A DNA stretch of 64,000 nt from Paraburkholderia sp. BL10I2N1 (GTDB lineage Bacteria; Pseudomonadota; Gammaproteobacteria; Burkholderiales; Burkholderiaceae), in assembly GCF_004361815.1 (NCBI RefSeq), contig NZ_SNWA01000001.1, positions 868,001 through 932,000 on the forward strand, written 5' to 3'. Position 1 is the first letter of the stretch. Every line of letters begins with the position of its first letter. The position numbers and the translations under genes were made by a program. This document shows positions 42,973 to 52,804 of the stretch, in pieces. The notes under the pieces are model-generated. The model saw nothing but the letters and a program-made list of their open reading frames with translations. It was not told where the DNA came from and ran no database searches.

Positions 42973-44994
42973 TCAGCCGAGGGCGGCCTTTGCCGTCTCT
43001 ACAACGTGCTCGACGGTGAAGCCGAAATGCTTGAACAGCACGCCAGCCGGGGCGGATTCGCCGAACGTGTCGATGCCGACCACGCCGCCTTCCAGGCCCA
43101 CATACTTGCGCCAGTAATCCGTCACACCTGCTTCGATCGCCACGCGACGCACGCCGTGCGGCAGCACGCGTTCGCGGTATGCGACGTCCTGCTTGTCGAA
43201 CACCGTCGTCGACGGCATCGACACCACGCGCGCCGCAATGCCTTCCTGCGCGAGCGGCTCGATCGCCTTCAACGCCAGCTCGACTTCCGAGCCGGTCGCG
43301 ATCAGGATGACCTTGCGCGCGACGATTTCGTCGTTCCAGTCGCGCAGCACGTAGCCGCCCTTCGCGACGTTTGCGATCTGCGCATCGGTGCGCTCCGAGA
43401 ACGCGAGATTCTGGCGAGTGAAGATCAGGCACGACGGGCCATGATGCTCGACAGCCTGCGTCCACGCGACAGCCGTTTCGACCGTATCAGCCGGGCGCCA
43501 GACCTGCATATGCGGAATCAGGCGCAGGCTCGCCACGTGCTCGATCGACTGGTGAGTCGGGCCGTCTTCGCCGAGGCCGATCGAATCGTGCGTGAACACG
43601 AAAATCGACGGCGCCTTCATCAGCGCGGCGACGCGCAGTGCGTTGCGGCTATAGTCGGAGAAGGTCAGGAAGGTGCCGCCGAATGCCTTTAGGCCGCCAT
43701 GCAGCGCGATGCCGTTGATGGCCGCGCTCATGCCGAATTCGCGCACGCCGTAGCTGAGGTAATTGCCGCGAAGGACGCCCTCGGCGTCGATGCCGACTTG
43801 CTTCGACGCCTTCCAGTTGGTCAGGTTTGAGCCGGTCAGGTCGGCCGAGCCGCCGAAGAGTTCAGGCAGCACCGTCGACAGACCTTCGATGGCCTGTTGC
43901 GAAGCCTTGCGGGTCGCGACCGTTTCAGCGCGTGCGTTTGCACCGGCGATGATGGCCTGGGCCTTTTCCGCCCAGTCAGCCGGCAGCTTCTTCGCCATGC
44001 GGCGTTCGAATTCGGCTGCTTCCTGCGGATACTTCGCGCGGTATGCCGCGAATGCCTTGTCCCAGTCGGACTCGACGCGTGCGCCCGCTTCCTTCGCGTC
44101 CCATGCCTCGTAGACTTCCGACGGGATCACGAACGGTTCCCACTTCCAGCCGATCGCCTCGCGGGTCGCGGCGATTTCCTTGTCGCCGAGCGGCGCGCCG
44201 TGCGCGTCGTGGCCACCCGCCTTGGTCGGCGCGCCTTCGCCGATCACCGTCTTGCAGCAGATCAGCGTCGGCCTGTCCGACTGCTTCGCCTGGACAATGG
44301 CCGCATCAACTGCAGCGACGTCGTGGCCGTTGACGCCAGGAATCACCTTCCAGCCATAGGCTTCGAAGCGCTTCGGCGTGTCGTCGCGGAACCAGTGGAC
44401 CACTTCGCCATCGATCGAGATGCCGTTGTCGTCGTAGAACGCGATCAGCTTGTTCAGCTTCAGCACGCCTGCGAGCGAGCAGGCTTCGTGCGAGATCCCT
44501 TCCATCAGGCAGCCGTCGCCGACGAACACATACGTGTGGTGATCGACGATCTTCGCGTCAGGCTTGTTGAATTCGGAGGCGAGCAGCGCTTCGGCGAGCG
44601 CCATGCCGACCGCGTTCGCCAGACCCTGGCCGAGCGGACCGGTGGTCGTCTCGACGCCCGGCGTGATGCCGTATTCCGGGTGGCCCGGCGTCTTCGAATG
44701 AAGTTGACGAAAGTTCTTCAGTTCTTCCATCGGCAGGCCGTAGCCGGTCAGATGCAGTAGCGAATACAGCAGCATCGAGCCGTGACCGTTCGACAGAACG
44801 AAACGGTCGCGATCGGCCCATTGCGGGTTCTTCGGGTTGTGGCGCAGATGGCGCGACCACAGCGCAACGCCAATTTCAGCCATGCCCATCGGCATGCCGG
44901 GGTGACCAGAATTGGCCTTCTGAACGGCATCCATCGACAATGCGCGGATCGCATTGGCCATCAGGGAGGTGGGAGCGGGAGACGGGGTCGTCAT
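42973..44994 (-). CDS. tkt: Transketolase
   Basis: Thiamine-diphosphate enzyme of the pentose phosphate pathway; 673 residues. Seen: [12 protein letters not shown], the TPP motif beginning GDGCLMEG, and the pyrimidine-domain [16 protein letters not shown]. Start [20 protein letters not shown] at 44994; the ORF's upstream 46 codons are arginine/serine-rich and not conserved. No calvin-cycle genes are present, so this is the sugar-phosphate enzyme. Confidence 0.98.
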   Translation of the reverse strand: MTTPSPAPTSLMANAIRALSMDAVQKANSGHPGMPMGMAEIGVALWSRHLRHNPKNPQWADRDRFVLSNGHGSMLLYSLLHLTGYGLPMEELKNFRQLHSKTPGHPEYGITPGVETTTGPLGQGLANAVGMALAEALLASEFNKPDAKIVDHHTYVFVGDGCLMEGISHEACSLAGVLKLNKLIAFYDDNGISIDGEVVHWFRDDTPKRFEAYGWKVIPGVNGHDVAAVDAAIVQAKQSDRPTLICCKTVIGEGAPTKAGGHDAHGAPLGDKEIAATREAIGWKWEPFVIPSEVYEAWDAKEAGARVESDWDKAFAAYRAKYPQEAAEFERRMAKKLPADWAEKAQAIIAGANARAETVATRKASQQAIEGLSTVLPELFGGSADLTGSNLTNWKASKQVGIDAEGVLRGNYLSYGVREFGMSAAINGIALHGGLKAFGGTFLTFSDYSRNALRVAALMKAPSIFVFTHDSIGLGEDGPTHQSIEHVASLRLIPHMQVWRPADTVETAVAWTQAVEHHGPSCLIFTRQNLAFSERTDAQIANVAKGGYVLRDWNDEIVARKVILIATGSEVELALKAIEPLAQEGIAARVVSMPSTTVFDKQDVAYRERVLPHGVRRVAIEAGVTDYWRKYVGLEGGVVGIDTFGESAPAGVLFKHFGFTVEHVVETAKAALG

Positions 44995-45478
44995 GTCGAG
45001 TCCGGAGAACGAGTCCAAAAAAGCGGGGGCGCCGGTCCGGAAGCTCGGCGGCCAGAGTGCTCCGGCGCACGATGCGGCGCCGGGAGACGCGAAACGGGCA
45101 GAGCAAACGGACAAGGCTGCAAAGCGTGACATTCTAACAGATCGTCAACCGTATCCCCGGCCGCGAACGGCCCGGCCAGCCACGTTTTGCCCTTGATTCG
45201 ACCGTCCGGGCAGTGCCGGGTTCGCCCCGCCTCACGCACGAGTCGCCCTCTATAATCGGCCCATCGAGAACGACGGCGCGACTCGCGAAGTGAGGTATCG
45301 AAACCCGCTCGGGTACGACGCAGCGTGTTTCGCGCTCTTCGCCGCGCCGCGTGCCGCGCGATAAACTAAGCCGGTCCTTAAGTGACTTACAGAACCATGA
45401 CGACGAACGGGCTGTCCGTCCGCCGCAAACAGGCCGCTCTCACAACGTGTTGATGAACCAAAGGACCAGGAGAATTCA
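44995..45478. other. Divergent intergenic region tkt / VOC gene
   Basis: 484 bases without a convincing gene. A TAGAAT -10-like element for tkt is on the minus strand at 45131-45136, and a perfect TATAAT is on the plus strand at 45251-45256 without a good -35. A GGACCAGGAG ribosome binding region precedes the VOC gene. Otherwise I see nothing distinctive. Confidence 0.5.
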
Positions 45479-45892
45479 ATGACTGCCCTACGCCCAGCCG
45501 GTGTGCCGTGGTTGACGCCATACCTGACTGTGCGCGACGCGCGTGCCGCTACCGCCTTCTTCGAGAGCGCGTTTGGCTTCAGGGTCCGCGACAGCGTGCA
45601 CGACGACGGCGCGATGATGCACGTCGAAATGACGTGGCAAGATCAGTTGATCGTGATGTTCGCACCGGAGGGCGCTTTCGGTTCGACCGCAAAGACACCG
45701 AAGAGCGCAGGTGCGATCGCACCGCAGTCGTTCTATCTTTATGTGGACGACGTCGATGCCGTCTACACGCGCGCGCTGGCCGCCGGCGCAAAATCGCTGA
45801 GTGAGCCGCAGGATCAGTTCTGGGGCGACCGTTTCGCTCAGATCGAGGATCTCGACGGCTACCGTTGGGCGCTTGCCCGTCACCTTTCCTGA
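45479..45892 (+). CDS. VOC family protein (glyoxalase/bleomycin resistance fold)
   Basis: A 137-residue single-domain VOC protein of the PhnB-like type: YLTVRDARAATAFFESAFGF at the start of the first beta-alpha-beta-beta-beta module and YLYVDDVDAVYTRALAAGA in the second, ending EDLDGYRWALARH. Substrate unknown. Good AGGAG site before ATG 45479. It is followed four bases later by an in-frame start option for rsmE, so the two are co-transcribed. Confidence 0.85.
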   Translation: MTALRPAGVPWLTPYLTVRDARAATAFFESAFGFRVRDSVHDDGAMMHVEMTWQDQLIVMFAPEGAFGSTAKTPKSAGAIAPQSFYLYVDDVDAVYTRALAAGAKSLSEPQDQFWGDRFAQIEDLDGYRWALARHLS

Positions 45893-45911
45893 TTCGATGA
45901 GCCTTTCCACG

Positions 45912-46652
45912 ATGCCTCGCTTTTTCGTCGGCGCGCCTCTACTGGGTGGCGACCTGCTGGTTCTTCCCGACGATGTCATGCGACACGTTCAGGTCCTCCG
46001 CCTGCAACCCGGCGACTCGATCGCGCTTTTCAACGGCGAAGGCGGCGAGTTCAGCGCCGAACTCGTCGAAGTCGAACGGCGCTCGGTTCGGGTAAAGGTC
46101 GGGGAATTCAGATCGATCGATGTGGAGCCGCCCTATCGCGTGACGCTCGCACAGGGCGTCGCCGGCGGCGACAAGATGGACTGGCTGATCGAGAAAGCGG
46201 TCGAACTCGGCGCCTCGGCGTTCGTGCCACTGACGACTGCGCGCAGCGTCGTGCGCCTGTCCGGCGAGCGGGCAGTACGCCGTCAGGCGCACTGGCAAGG
46301 GATCGTGCGCGCGTCGTGCGAACAATGCGGTCGCAACCGTCTGCCGGACGTCGCATCGGCCGTCGACCTGACTACCTGGCTCGCAAACCTCCCCGCCACG
46401 CCCGACGACGATGAACTGCGGCTGCTGCTGTCGCCGCGTGCGAGCATCGAATTTTCCGCTTTGCCGAAGGTCGCGCCGAAAGGCCCGGTGACGATCCTGA
46501 TCGGACCGGAGGGCGGCCTGTCCACCGAGGAAGAAGGGCTGGCGCTGAGTCAGGGCTTCAGCGGGCTCGGGCTCGGGCCGCGCGTGCTGCGCACCGAAAC
46601 AGCGGGCATCGCGATTCTTGCCGCGCTGGCGGCACGTTGGGGGGGGTGGTAG
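45912..46652 (+). CDS. rsmE: 16S rRNA m3U1498 methyltransferase
   Basis: SPOUT methyltransferase that modifies U1498 of 16S rRNA in the 30S subunit. The 246-residue protein has the N-terminal PUA-like RNA-binding part (RHVQVLRLQPGDSIALFNGEG) and the trefoil-knot SAM site ILIGPEGGLSTEEE with LGPRVLRTETAGIA. MPRFF at 45912 is the conserved start; an in-frame ATG at 45897 would add five residues. Confidence 0.95.
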   Translation: MPRFFVGAPLLGGDLLVLPDDVMRHVQVLRLQPGDSIALFNGEGGEFSAELVEVERRSVRVKVGEFRSIDVEPPYRVTLAQGVAGGDKMDWLIEKAVELGASAFVPLTTARSVVRLSGERAVRRQAHWQGIVRASCEQCGRNRLPDVASAVDLTTWLANLPATPDDDELRLLLSPRASIEFSALPKVAPKGPVTILIGPEGGLSTEEEGLALSQGFSGLGLGPRVLRTETAGIAILAALAARWGGW

Positions 46653-46682
46653 CTCGCTGGTTTTCCGCTGGCGCAAAAAAAC

Positions 46683-46714
46683 AAAGAGCCCGCCGATCGG
46701 CGGGCTTGCTCTTT
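46683..46714. terminator. Terminator between rsmE and barstar gene
   Basis: Stem AGCCCGCCGATCGGCGGGCT (20-base palindrome, 46687-46706) extended by AAAGAG/CTCTTT around a small bulge; A7 lies just upstream on the plus strand, giving a U-tract for minus transcripts. Confidence 0.75.
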
Positions 46715-46746
46715 CATCGCGCCCGTTCAGGCGCGTCAATCACACA

Positions 46747-47307
46747 TTACGCGAACGAATAGAACACGCGGAACGCCACCTTGCGCTCAGCCCAGAACTC
46801 GGCAGCTTCACGGAACACGTCGAGCAAGGTCTCACGGCCTTCCTTGTCGAACTTCTGCGCAACAGGCAATGCTTCGAGCACGATCACGAAACCCGGCTGC
46901 GTGCCTGCTTTCGCGACCAGATCGGTCAGACAATCGTATAGCGCGTCGTAGTTCTTGCCGAAGTGCTTCGGAAACGTGAACGACGTCGCGATCGTTTCCA
47001 TCACTTCCTGCTTTGATTGCGCATTCCCACAACAGGCGTAAAGAAAATGCTGCCCGAGCTGCTGCGCTTCGTCAGCAAGATCCTGCACGCGGAACGCGCG
47101 GATCGACTGTACGATGTTCGGTCGTACGGTCTTGAAAAGACTCATGGGGCCCTCGTTCGATGAAAGCAAAGTGCTGGCTTCGTTCTGGTTGTCCCCGCCA
47201 GGCGTGGCACTGCGCATCTGCATGACGCGCTGGAACAGATTGCCGTCGCCAGCCGCGAAAAGATCCGTCGCGACCCCGGAGTCGTGCGCGTAGACGTTGT
47301 CGCTCAT
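46747..47307 (-). CDS. Barstar-family ribonuclease inhibitor
   Basis: Cytoplasmic inhibitor that would protect the cell from the RNase encoded just upstream. The 186-residue protein carries a barstar domain in its last ~110 residues (TFPKHFGKNYDALYDCLTDL matches the barnase-contact helix). The first ~54 residues have no barstar similarity. A second start at 47145 (MSLFKTVRP) has a GAGGG site and would give 132 residues, so two isoforms are possible. It begins 16 bases after the RNase stop: a secreted enzyme-inhibitor pair. Confidence 0.85.
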   Translation of the reverse strand: MSDNVYAHDSGVATDLFAAGDGNLFQRVMQMRSATPGGDNQNEASTLLSSNEGPMSLFKTVRPNIVQSIRAFRVQDLADEAQQLGQHFLYACCGNAQSKQEVMETIATSFTFPKHFGKNYDALYDCLTDLVAKAGTQPGFVIVLEALPVAQKFDKEGRETLLDVFREAAEFWAERKVAFRVFYSFA

Positions 47308-47323
47308 GCCGTTCATCCCGATG

Positions 47324-47731
47324 TCATTCAACAATACGTTTAAAACTCGTGTAGTGGTCGTCGGAGTAATAACAGTTGTCGGTTCGCCCGGGCGGACCAC
47401 CGCAGACTATGCGGCGCGCGCCCCGATTGCGGGCACGTGGCGTAGGGACGGTGTATTCGTGGTAATAGCCGCGCTTATGCGGCGTCAGCAACCGCTCGTG
47501 ATTGCCGAATACGATGCCGTCCTTCTCATACGGGTAAGGCCCGCCTGCTGCAATCAGGTTCAAAGTATTGACTGCTTCCGGCGGCAGTTGTGCCACCGCG
47601 ATGGTGCCCTGCGCCTGATCCGTGGCCGCTGCGGTTTCCCGTGCGAAGGCGCCGGGAACGGCATTCCCAAGCAGGCTGACGACTATCAGGGCGGCCGGAA
47701 GCACGCCGTTGCGGAGCCACTTGCGTGCCAT
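47324..47731 (-). CDS. Secreted guanyl-specific ribonuclease (RNase Sa/barnase family)
   Basis: A 135-residue extracellular RNase of the N1/T1 microbial family, close in motif order to streptomycete RNase Sa. A signal peptide with cleavage expected after AFA (residue 30) precedes LPPEAVNTLNLIAAGGP. Catalytic candidates are Glu92 (YYHEYTV), Arg107 (GARRIVCGG) and His126 (SDDHYTSF), all present; Cys110 and Cys120 could form a disulfide. It should cut RNA 3' to guanine outside the cytoplasm. Its inhibitor follows immediately. Confidence 0.9.
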   Translation of the reverse strand: MARKWLRNGVLPAALIVVSLLGNAVPGAFARETAAATDQAQGTIAVAQLPPEAVNTLNLIAAGGPYPYEKDGIVFGNHERLLTPHKRGYYHEYTVPTPRARNRGARRIVCGGPPGRTDNCYYSDDHYTSFKRIVE

Positions 47732-48064
47732 GAACCAAGGTTCCCGCTGTTAGATCACGAGTTCGACGACCATGAAAGGTGTAAGGGTATCGCTAATGGC
47801 CCCTGGAATCAACGTTCGTCAGGCCAATCTGAGGCTCCACTAAGCCGTCCACCTACCACGGGCGGGCGTCCCGGCGGCATTTCGACGATGAATTTATCTT
47901 TTGGGGAGCAATGATCTGGGGGTAAATTGACGACAAAAGGGGCCGGAATGCCGCGCCAATCCGAAAACGAAAGGAAATTGCAATATTCCGGGCAGGATTG
48001 CCCGAGGAGAGACCTCGGCAGGGCATTCCCAAAGCGGAAACGCCCTGCCGCTTCAAAACACCGC
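47732..48064. other. Intergenic region between RNase gene and maeB
   Basis: 333 bases with no supported gene; short ORFs lack ribosome binding sites and conservation clues. It holds the hairpin at 48014-48048 that follows maeB and a smaller CCCGAGGAGAGACCTCGG palindrome at 48000-48017. The presumed RNase promoter must lie in its left part, but I cannot point to convincing boxes. Confidence 0.5.
48014..48048 (-). terminator. Stem-loop after maeB
   Basis: Stem CGGCAGGGC/GCCCTGCCG around a 17-base loop, 17 bases after the maeB stop. No U-tract, so it may stabilise the mRNA end or act with Rho. Confidence 0.5.
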
Positions 48065-50359
48065 TTAACGCGAGGCGACCACGTCCGCCACCAGCAGCGC
48101 GGCCATGTTGACAATCCGGCGCACGGTTGCCGACGCCGTCAGCACGTGCACTGGCTGCGCGGCGCCTAGCAGCATCGGGCCGATCGCAATGTTGTTGCCC
48201 GCGGCCGTCTTGAGCAGGTTGTACGAGATGTTCGCTGCATCGATGTTCGGCAGGATCAGCAGGTTCGCATCGCCTTCGAGCGTCGAATCCGGCAGCACTT
48301 CGCGGCGCAGATTCGCGTCGAGCGCGACGTCGCCGTGCATTTCGCCGTCCACCTGCAGATCCGGTGCACGCTCCTTCAGGATCGCGAGCACATCGCGCAT
48401 CTTCTGCGCTGACGGCGCATTGCTGGTGCCGAAGTTCGAATGCGACACAAGCGCGATTTTCGGCTCGATGCCGAAGCGGCGCACTTCTTCAGCCGCCATG
48501 ACCGTGATCTCGGCAAGCTGTTCCGGCGTCGGGTCGACGTTCACGTGCGTGTCGACGATGAAAATCTGCCGGCCCGGCAGCACCAGCGCGTTCATGGCAG
48601 CATAGGTGCAGCAGCCTTCGCGCTTGCCGATCACCTGATCGATGAAGTGCAGATGGCGATGCGTGGTGGAAACCGTGCCGCAGATCATGCCGTCGGCCTC
48701 GCCCTTCTTCACCAGCATCGCGCCGATCAGCGTCGTGCGGCGGCGCATTTCGAGCTTGGCCATCTGCTCGCTGATGCCCTTTCGGACCATCATCTTGTAA
48801 TAGGTCTTCCAGAAGTCGCGATAGCGCTCGTCGTGATCGGTGTTGACGACCGAGTAGTCCTGACCGGCGACGAGGCGCAGGCCATAACGCGTGATGCGCT
48901 GCTCGATTACCGCCGGCCGGCCGATCAGGATCGGCGTCGCGAGCTTTTCGTCGACGACGATCTGCACGGCACGCAGCACGCGCTCCTCTTCGCCTTCCGC
49001 GAACACGATGCGCTTTTTCTCAGCCTCGACACTGCGCGCGACCTGGAAGATCGGCTTCATCGTCGTGCCGCTGTGGTAGACGAACTGCTGCAGATGCTGC
49101 TCGTACGCGTCCATGTCCTCGATCGGACGGGTCGCGACGCCCGAATCCATCGCCGCCTTCGCGACGGCCGGCGCGATCTTCACGATCAGACGCGGATCGA
49201 ACGGCTTTGGAATCAGGTATTCCGGCCCGAACGACAGATCCTGGATACCGTAGGCCGTCGCGACGATATCGCTCTGCTCCTGACGGGCCAGTTCGGCAAT
49301 CGCGTTCACCGTGGCGATTTCCATTTCACGCGTGACCGTCGTTGCGCCGGCATCCAGCGCGCCGCGGAAGATGAACGGAAAGCACAGGACGTTATTGACC
49401 TGGTTCGGATAATCGGTGCGGCCGGTGCACAGCACCGCGTCCGGGCGCACTTCGAGCGCCAGTTCCGGCAGGATTTCCGGCGTCGGATTGGCAAGCGCGA
49501 GGATCAGCGGCTTGTCGGCCATCTTCTTTACCATGTCCTGTTTCAGGACGCCGCCGGCCGACAGGCCAAGGAAAATGTCCGCGCCTTCGATCGCCTCGGC
49601 GAGCGTGCGGGCGGACGTTTCGCGCGCAAAGCGCTCCTTGTCCGGATCCATCAGCTCGACGCGGCCCTTGTAGACCACGCCTGCGAGGTCGGTCACGAGG
49701 ATGTTTTCGAGCGGCAGGCCGAGGTCGACGAGCAGGTCCAGACAGGCGAGCGCGGCGGCGCCCGCGCCGGATGCCACCAGCTTCACCTTCGAGATGTCCT
49801 TGCCGACCACCTTCAGCCCGTTCGAGATCGCGGCTGCAACGACAATCGCGGTACCGTGCTGGTCGTCGTGGAACACCGGAATCTTCATGCGCTTGCGGCA
49901 TTCGCGCTCGACGATGAAGCAGTCGGGCGCCTTGATGTCTTCAAGGTTGATGCCGCCGAAGGTCGGCTCGAGCGCGGCGATCACGTCAACCAGCTTGTGC
50001 GGATCGGACTCGTTCAGCTCGATGTCGAACACGTCGATGCCGGCGAACTTCTTGAACAGCACCGCCTTGCCTTCCATCACCGGCTTCGACGCGAGCGGCC
50101 CGATGTTGCCGAGGCCCAGCACCGCGGTGCCGTTCGTCACGACGCCGACAAGGTTGCTGCGCGCGGTGAAGCGCGCCGCGTTCAGCGGGTTCTCGACGAT
50201 CTCCTCGCACGCGAAGGCCACGCCGGGCGAATACGCCAGCGCGAGGTCGCGCTGGTTGATCATCTGTTTGGTTGGCGCAATCGCGATCTTCCCCGGGGTC
50301 GGGAACTCATGGTAGTCGAGAGCGGCTTCGCGAAGTTTGGTATTGGCGGGAGTCGACAT
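48065..50359 (-). CDS. maeB: NADP-dependent malic enzyme (MaeB, with phosphotransacetylase-like domain)
   Basis: Decarboxylates malate to pyruvate, yielding NADPH. The 764-residue protein has an N-terminal malic-enzyme half (to about residue 430; DYHEFPTPGKIAI, FHDDQHGTAIVVAAAI, VASGAGAAALACLDLL) and a C-terminal phosphate acetyltransferase-like half (from about KRIVFAEGEEERVLRA) that in E. coli is regulatory, binding acetyl-CoA. Works with DctA-supplied C4 acids in principle. Confidence 0.95.
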   Translation of the reverse strand: MSTPANTKLREAALDYHEFPTPGKIAIAPTKQMINQRDLALAYSPGVAFACEEIVENPLNAARFTARSNLVGVVTNGTAVLGLGNIGPLASKPVMEGKAVLFKKFAGIDVFDIELNESDPHKLVDVIAALEPTFGGINLEDIKAPDCFIVERECRKRMKIPVFHDDQHGTAIVVAAAISNGLKVVGKDISKVKLVASGAGAAALACLDLLVDLGLPLENILVTDLAGVVYKGRVELMDPDKERFARETSARTLAEAIEGADIFLGLSAGGVLKQDMVKKMADKPLILALANPTPEILPELALEVRPDAVLCTGRTDYPNQVNNVLCFPFIFRGALDAGATTVTREMEIATVNAIAELARQEQSDIVATAYGIQDLSFGPEYLIPKPFDPRLIVKIAPAVAKAAMDSGVATRPIEDMDAYEQHLQQFVYHSGTTMKPIFQVARSVEAEKKRIVFAEGEEERVLRAVQIVVDEKLATPILIGRPAVIEQRITRYGLRLVAGQDYSVVNTDHDERYRDFWKTYYKMMVRKGISEQMAKLEMRRRTTLIGAMLVKKGEADGMICGTVSTTHRHLHFIDQVIGKREGCCTYAAMNALVLPGRQIFIVDTHVNVDPTPEQLAEITVMAAEEVRRFGIEPKIALVSHSNFGTSNAPSAQKMRDVLAILKERAPDLQVDGEMHGDVALDANLRREVLPDSTLEGDANLLILPNIDAANISYNLLKTAAGNNIAIGPMLLGAAQPVHVLTASATVRRIVNMAALLVADVVASR

Positions 50360-50687
50360 AAGGCGGGCTTGGAAGTGCAGATTAGAATAGGTGTTCGACG
50401 CATTGTAGCGCCAATCCCGAGGCCAATTCCTTCAATAAGGGTACAACTGCCGCGACAGAAACAGCGCAAACGGCAGCGAATCCGCCGAATAGCCAGGTCG
50501 TCCGGGCACACTGGCGCCCGTACAATTCGCTTGCCGGCACGCGCTCCTGGGGCTTCCGCGTGCCTCGTGCGCTTTTCCGGCCTGGCGTCGCGGCACGACA
50601 ATGTCGCTTACCCGCTGGCGCCGGTTACCCTGTACCCATCACCGCTCACTTGCCTTCAGCCGCCCTTCCGCGCAACGGACCCACACC

Positions 50688-51674
50688 ATGCTTTCCGAGT
50701 TTTCGCTGATCGACCGCTTCTTTGCGCGCCGCGCACGCATCACGCCACGCGCCGTACTCGGCATCGGCGACGACTGCGCGCTATTTGCGCCGCGCGCCGG
50801 CGAGATACTGGCGATATCAACGGACATGCTGGTCGAAGGCCGGCACTTCCTTGCAGATGTCGATCCGCACGCGCTTGGTCACAAGGCTCTCGCGGTCAAC
50901 CTCTCCGATCTCGCCGCAATGGGTGCAAAACCGCAGGCGTTCACGCTGGCGCTCGCGCTGCCGCAGGCGCGCGAGGAATGGCTCGCCGCGTTCAGCGAAG
51001 GTATGTTCGAGATCGCGGAGCGCTTCGACTGCGAACTGGTGGGAGGCGATACGACAGGCGGCCCGCTGAATATCTGCATCACCGTGTTCGGCGAGGTGCC
51101 GCCCCAGTTGGCGTTGCGCCGCGACGCCGCAAAGCCAGGCGACGACATCTGGGTTTCCGGCACGCTTGGCGACGCCCGCGCAGGCCTTGGCGTGCTGCGC
51201 CAGGAGTGGTCCGTCGATGCCGGCGATGCTGCGACATTCTGTCGCGCGCTCGAGCGGCCCGAGCCGCGTGTCGCGCTTGGCCTCGCGCTTCGCAGCCATG
51301 CGCGCGCCGCGCTCGACATCTCCGACGGACTCGCCGGCGACCTGCTGCACATCCTCGAACGCTCACGCGTCAACGCCACCGTCGATGTCGACGCGGTACC
51401 GCGCTCCGCCGCCCTGCGCCGCCTGCCGTCGGACCTGCAGCGCCGCTGCACGCTTGCCGGCGGCGACGACTACGAACTGTGCTTCACCGCTCCGGCTGCC
51501 GCACGCGTGGCAATCGAAGCGGCGGGCAACAGCGTCGCCGTACCGGTGACGCGCATCGGTACAATAAGCGCTCTCCAGAATGCGGCGGCCGAGCCTGCCA
51601 TCACCTGGCACGACGCCGCAGGCATGCCACTCACCCTGACATTGCAAGGCTTCGATCACTTCCATGCGAACTGA
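50688..51674 (+). CDS. thiL: Thiamine-monophosphate kinase
   Basis: Makes thiamine diphosphate, the cofactor needed by transketolase. The 328-residue protein has the PurM/ThiL-fold motifs VLGIGDDCALFAP, LAVNLSDLAAMGAKP, GGDTTGG and the late LAGGDDYELCFT. ATG 50688 gives the family start MLSEFSLIDRFF. Overlaps pgpA by 11 bases, a common thiL-pgpA arrangement. Confidence 0.96.
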   Translation: MLSEFSLIDRFFARRARITPRAVLGIGDDCALFAPRAGEILAISTDMLVEGRHFLADVDPHALGHKALAVNLSDLAAMGAKPQAFTLALALPQAREEWLAAFSEGMFEIAERFDCELVGGDTTGGPLNICITVFGEVPPQLALRRDAAKPGDDIWVSGTLGDARAGLGVLRQEWSVDAGDAATFCRALERPEPRVALGLALRSHARAALDISDGLAGDLLHILERSRVNATVDVDAVPRSAALRRLPSDLQRRCTLAGGDDYELCFTAPAAARVAIEAAGNSVAVPVTRIGTISALQNAAAEPAITWHDAAGMPLTLTLQGFDHFHAN

Positions 51675-52215
51675 ACCCCCGCTCGGCCCCGCCGGCGACT
51701 TCAATCCTGGCCCCGATCCGCAACCGCCGCGACCGCGCCGCGCCACCGCGCGCTTCATGCTGTCGCATCCGCTGCACCTGATCTCGCTCGGCTTTGGGAG
51801 CGGCCTGTCGCCAATCGCACCGGGCACCGTCGGCACGCTGTTCGCATGGGCGTCGTTTGCGGTCTTCAATCACTATTTGACCGTGCTCGAGTGGGGCATC
51901 CTGATCGCCGTCGGTTTTGTCGCCGGAATCAGCATCACGGGCTTCACGGCAACGAAGCTCGGCATCGACGATCCGTCGCCTGTGGTGTGGGACGAAATCG
52001 TCGCGTTCTGGCTCGTGCTCCTGATGGTCACGCCAGTGACGTTCACCGGTCAGCTATGGGCGTTCGTCGTGTTCCGCTTCTTCGACATGGTGAAACCACC
52101 GCCGATCCGTTACTTCGACCGCAGACTGAAGGGTGGCTTTGGCATCATGTTCGACGATCTGGTTGCTGCGTTTTTCACGCTGCTCGTGATTGCGCTGTGG
52201 CGCATGTCGGTCTAA
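51664..52215 (+). CDS. pgpA: Phosphatidylglycerophosphatase A
   Basis: Inner-membrane phosphatase that makes phosphatidylglycerol. The 183-residue protein has the PgpA motifs GFGSGLSPIAPGTVGTLF, VWDEIVAFWLVL and FRFFDMVKPPPIRYFDR, with several membrane spans. The first ~30 residues are proline/arginine-rich and precede the family domain; an internal start at residue 32 (MLSHP) is possible. Confidence 0.94.
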   Translation: MRTEPPLGPAGDFNPGPDPQPPRPRRATARFMLSHPLHLISLGFGSGLSPIAPGTVGTLFAWASFAVFNHYLTVLEWGILIAVGFVAGISITGFTATKLGIDDPSPVVWDEIVAFWLVLLMVTPVTFTGQLWAFVVFRFFDMVKPPPIRYFDRRLKGGFGIMFDDLVAAFFTLLVIALWRMSV

Positions 52216-52264
52216 CCGACGTACATCGAAGCAACGCACGTCCTCGCACGCCCACGGACCCCAT

Positions 52265-52765
52265 ATGCCTACCGACACCGTTGTCCATCAACTCGCCATC
52301 CGCGTCGGCAATCGTTTGCGCGACGAACGCCTGATGCTCACGACCGCCGAGTCCTGCACCGGCGGCATGGTCGCCACGGCCCTGACCGATATTTCCGGCA
52401 GCAGCGGCTGGTTCGAACGCGGCTTCGTCACTTACTCGAACGTGGCAAAAAGCGAAATGATCGGCGTCCCTGCCGAACTGATCGAAAAACACGGCGCGGT
52501 GAGCGAGCCTGTCGCCCGTGCGATGGCCGAGGGCGCGCTGCGCAATAGCCGCGCTCAGGTGTCGCTGGCTGTCACCGGGGTGGCCGGCCCGGGCGGTGGC
52601 ACGGAAACGAAGCCAGTCGGCATGGTGTCGTTCAGCTGGAGCAACCGGTTGCACACGACAGTCGACACGGTTGTGTTCAAGGGCGACCGCGAACAGATCC
52701 GTGTGCAGGCCGCCGCCCACGCGCTGCGCGGCGTGCTGGCGTTGCTCGACGAACGTGAGCGCTGA
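52265..52765 (+). CDS. pncC: Nicotinamide-nucleotide amidohydrolase (CinA C-terminal domain)
   Basis: Deamidates nicotinamide mononucleotide in NAD recycling. The 166-residue stand-alone CinA-C domain has the catalytic serine in TAESCTGGMVA, YSNVAKSEMIGV and GVAGPGGGTETKPVG. It starts 49 bases after pgpA and is probably in the same operon. Confidence 0.94.
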   Translation: MPTDTVVHQLAIRVGNRLRDERLMLTTAESCTGGMVATALTDISGSSGWFERGFVTYSNVAKSEMIGVPAELIEKHGAVSEPVARAMAEGALRNSRAQVSLAVTGVAGPGGGTETKPVGMVSFSWSNRLHTTVDTVVFKGDREQIRVQAAAHALRGVLALLDERER

Positions 52766-52804
52766 AACGTCACGCCCTTGAACCCTCCGACAAACGCATT
52801 CCCG

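Noticed and set aside
45397..45453. 18-codon ORF upstream of the VOC gene as a possible leader peptide
   Set aside because: No ribosome binding site, no run of regulatory codons and no following attenuator hairpin.
48440..51781. Plus-strand ORF of 1113 residues antisense to maeB
   Set aside because: Arginine/histidine-rich, matches no family, and is the usual GC-rich shadow of the well-supported maeB gene.
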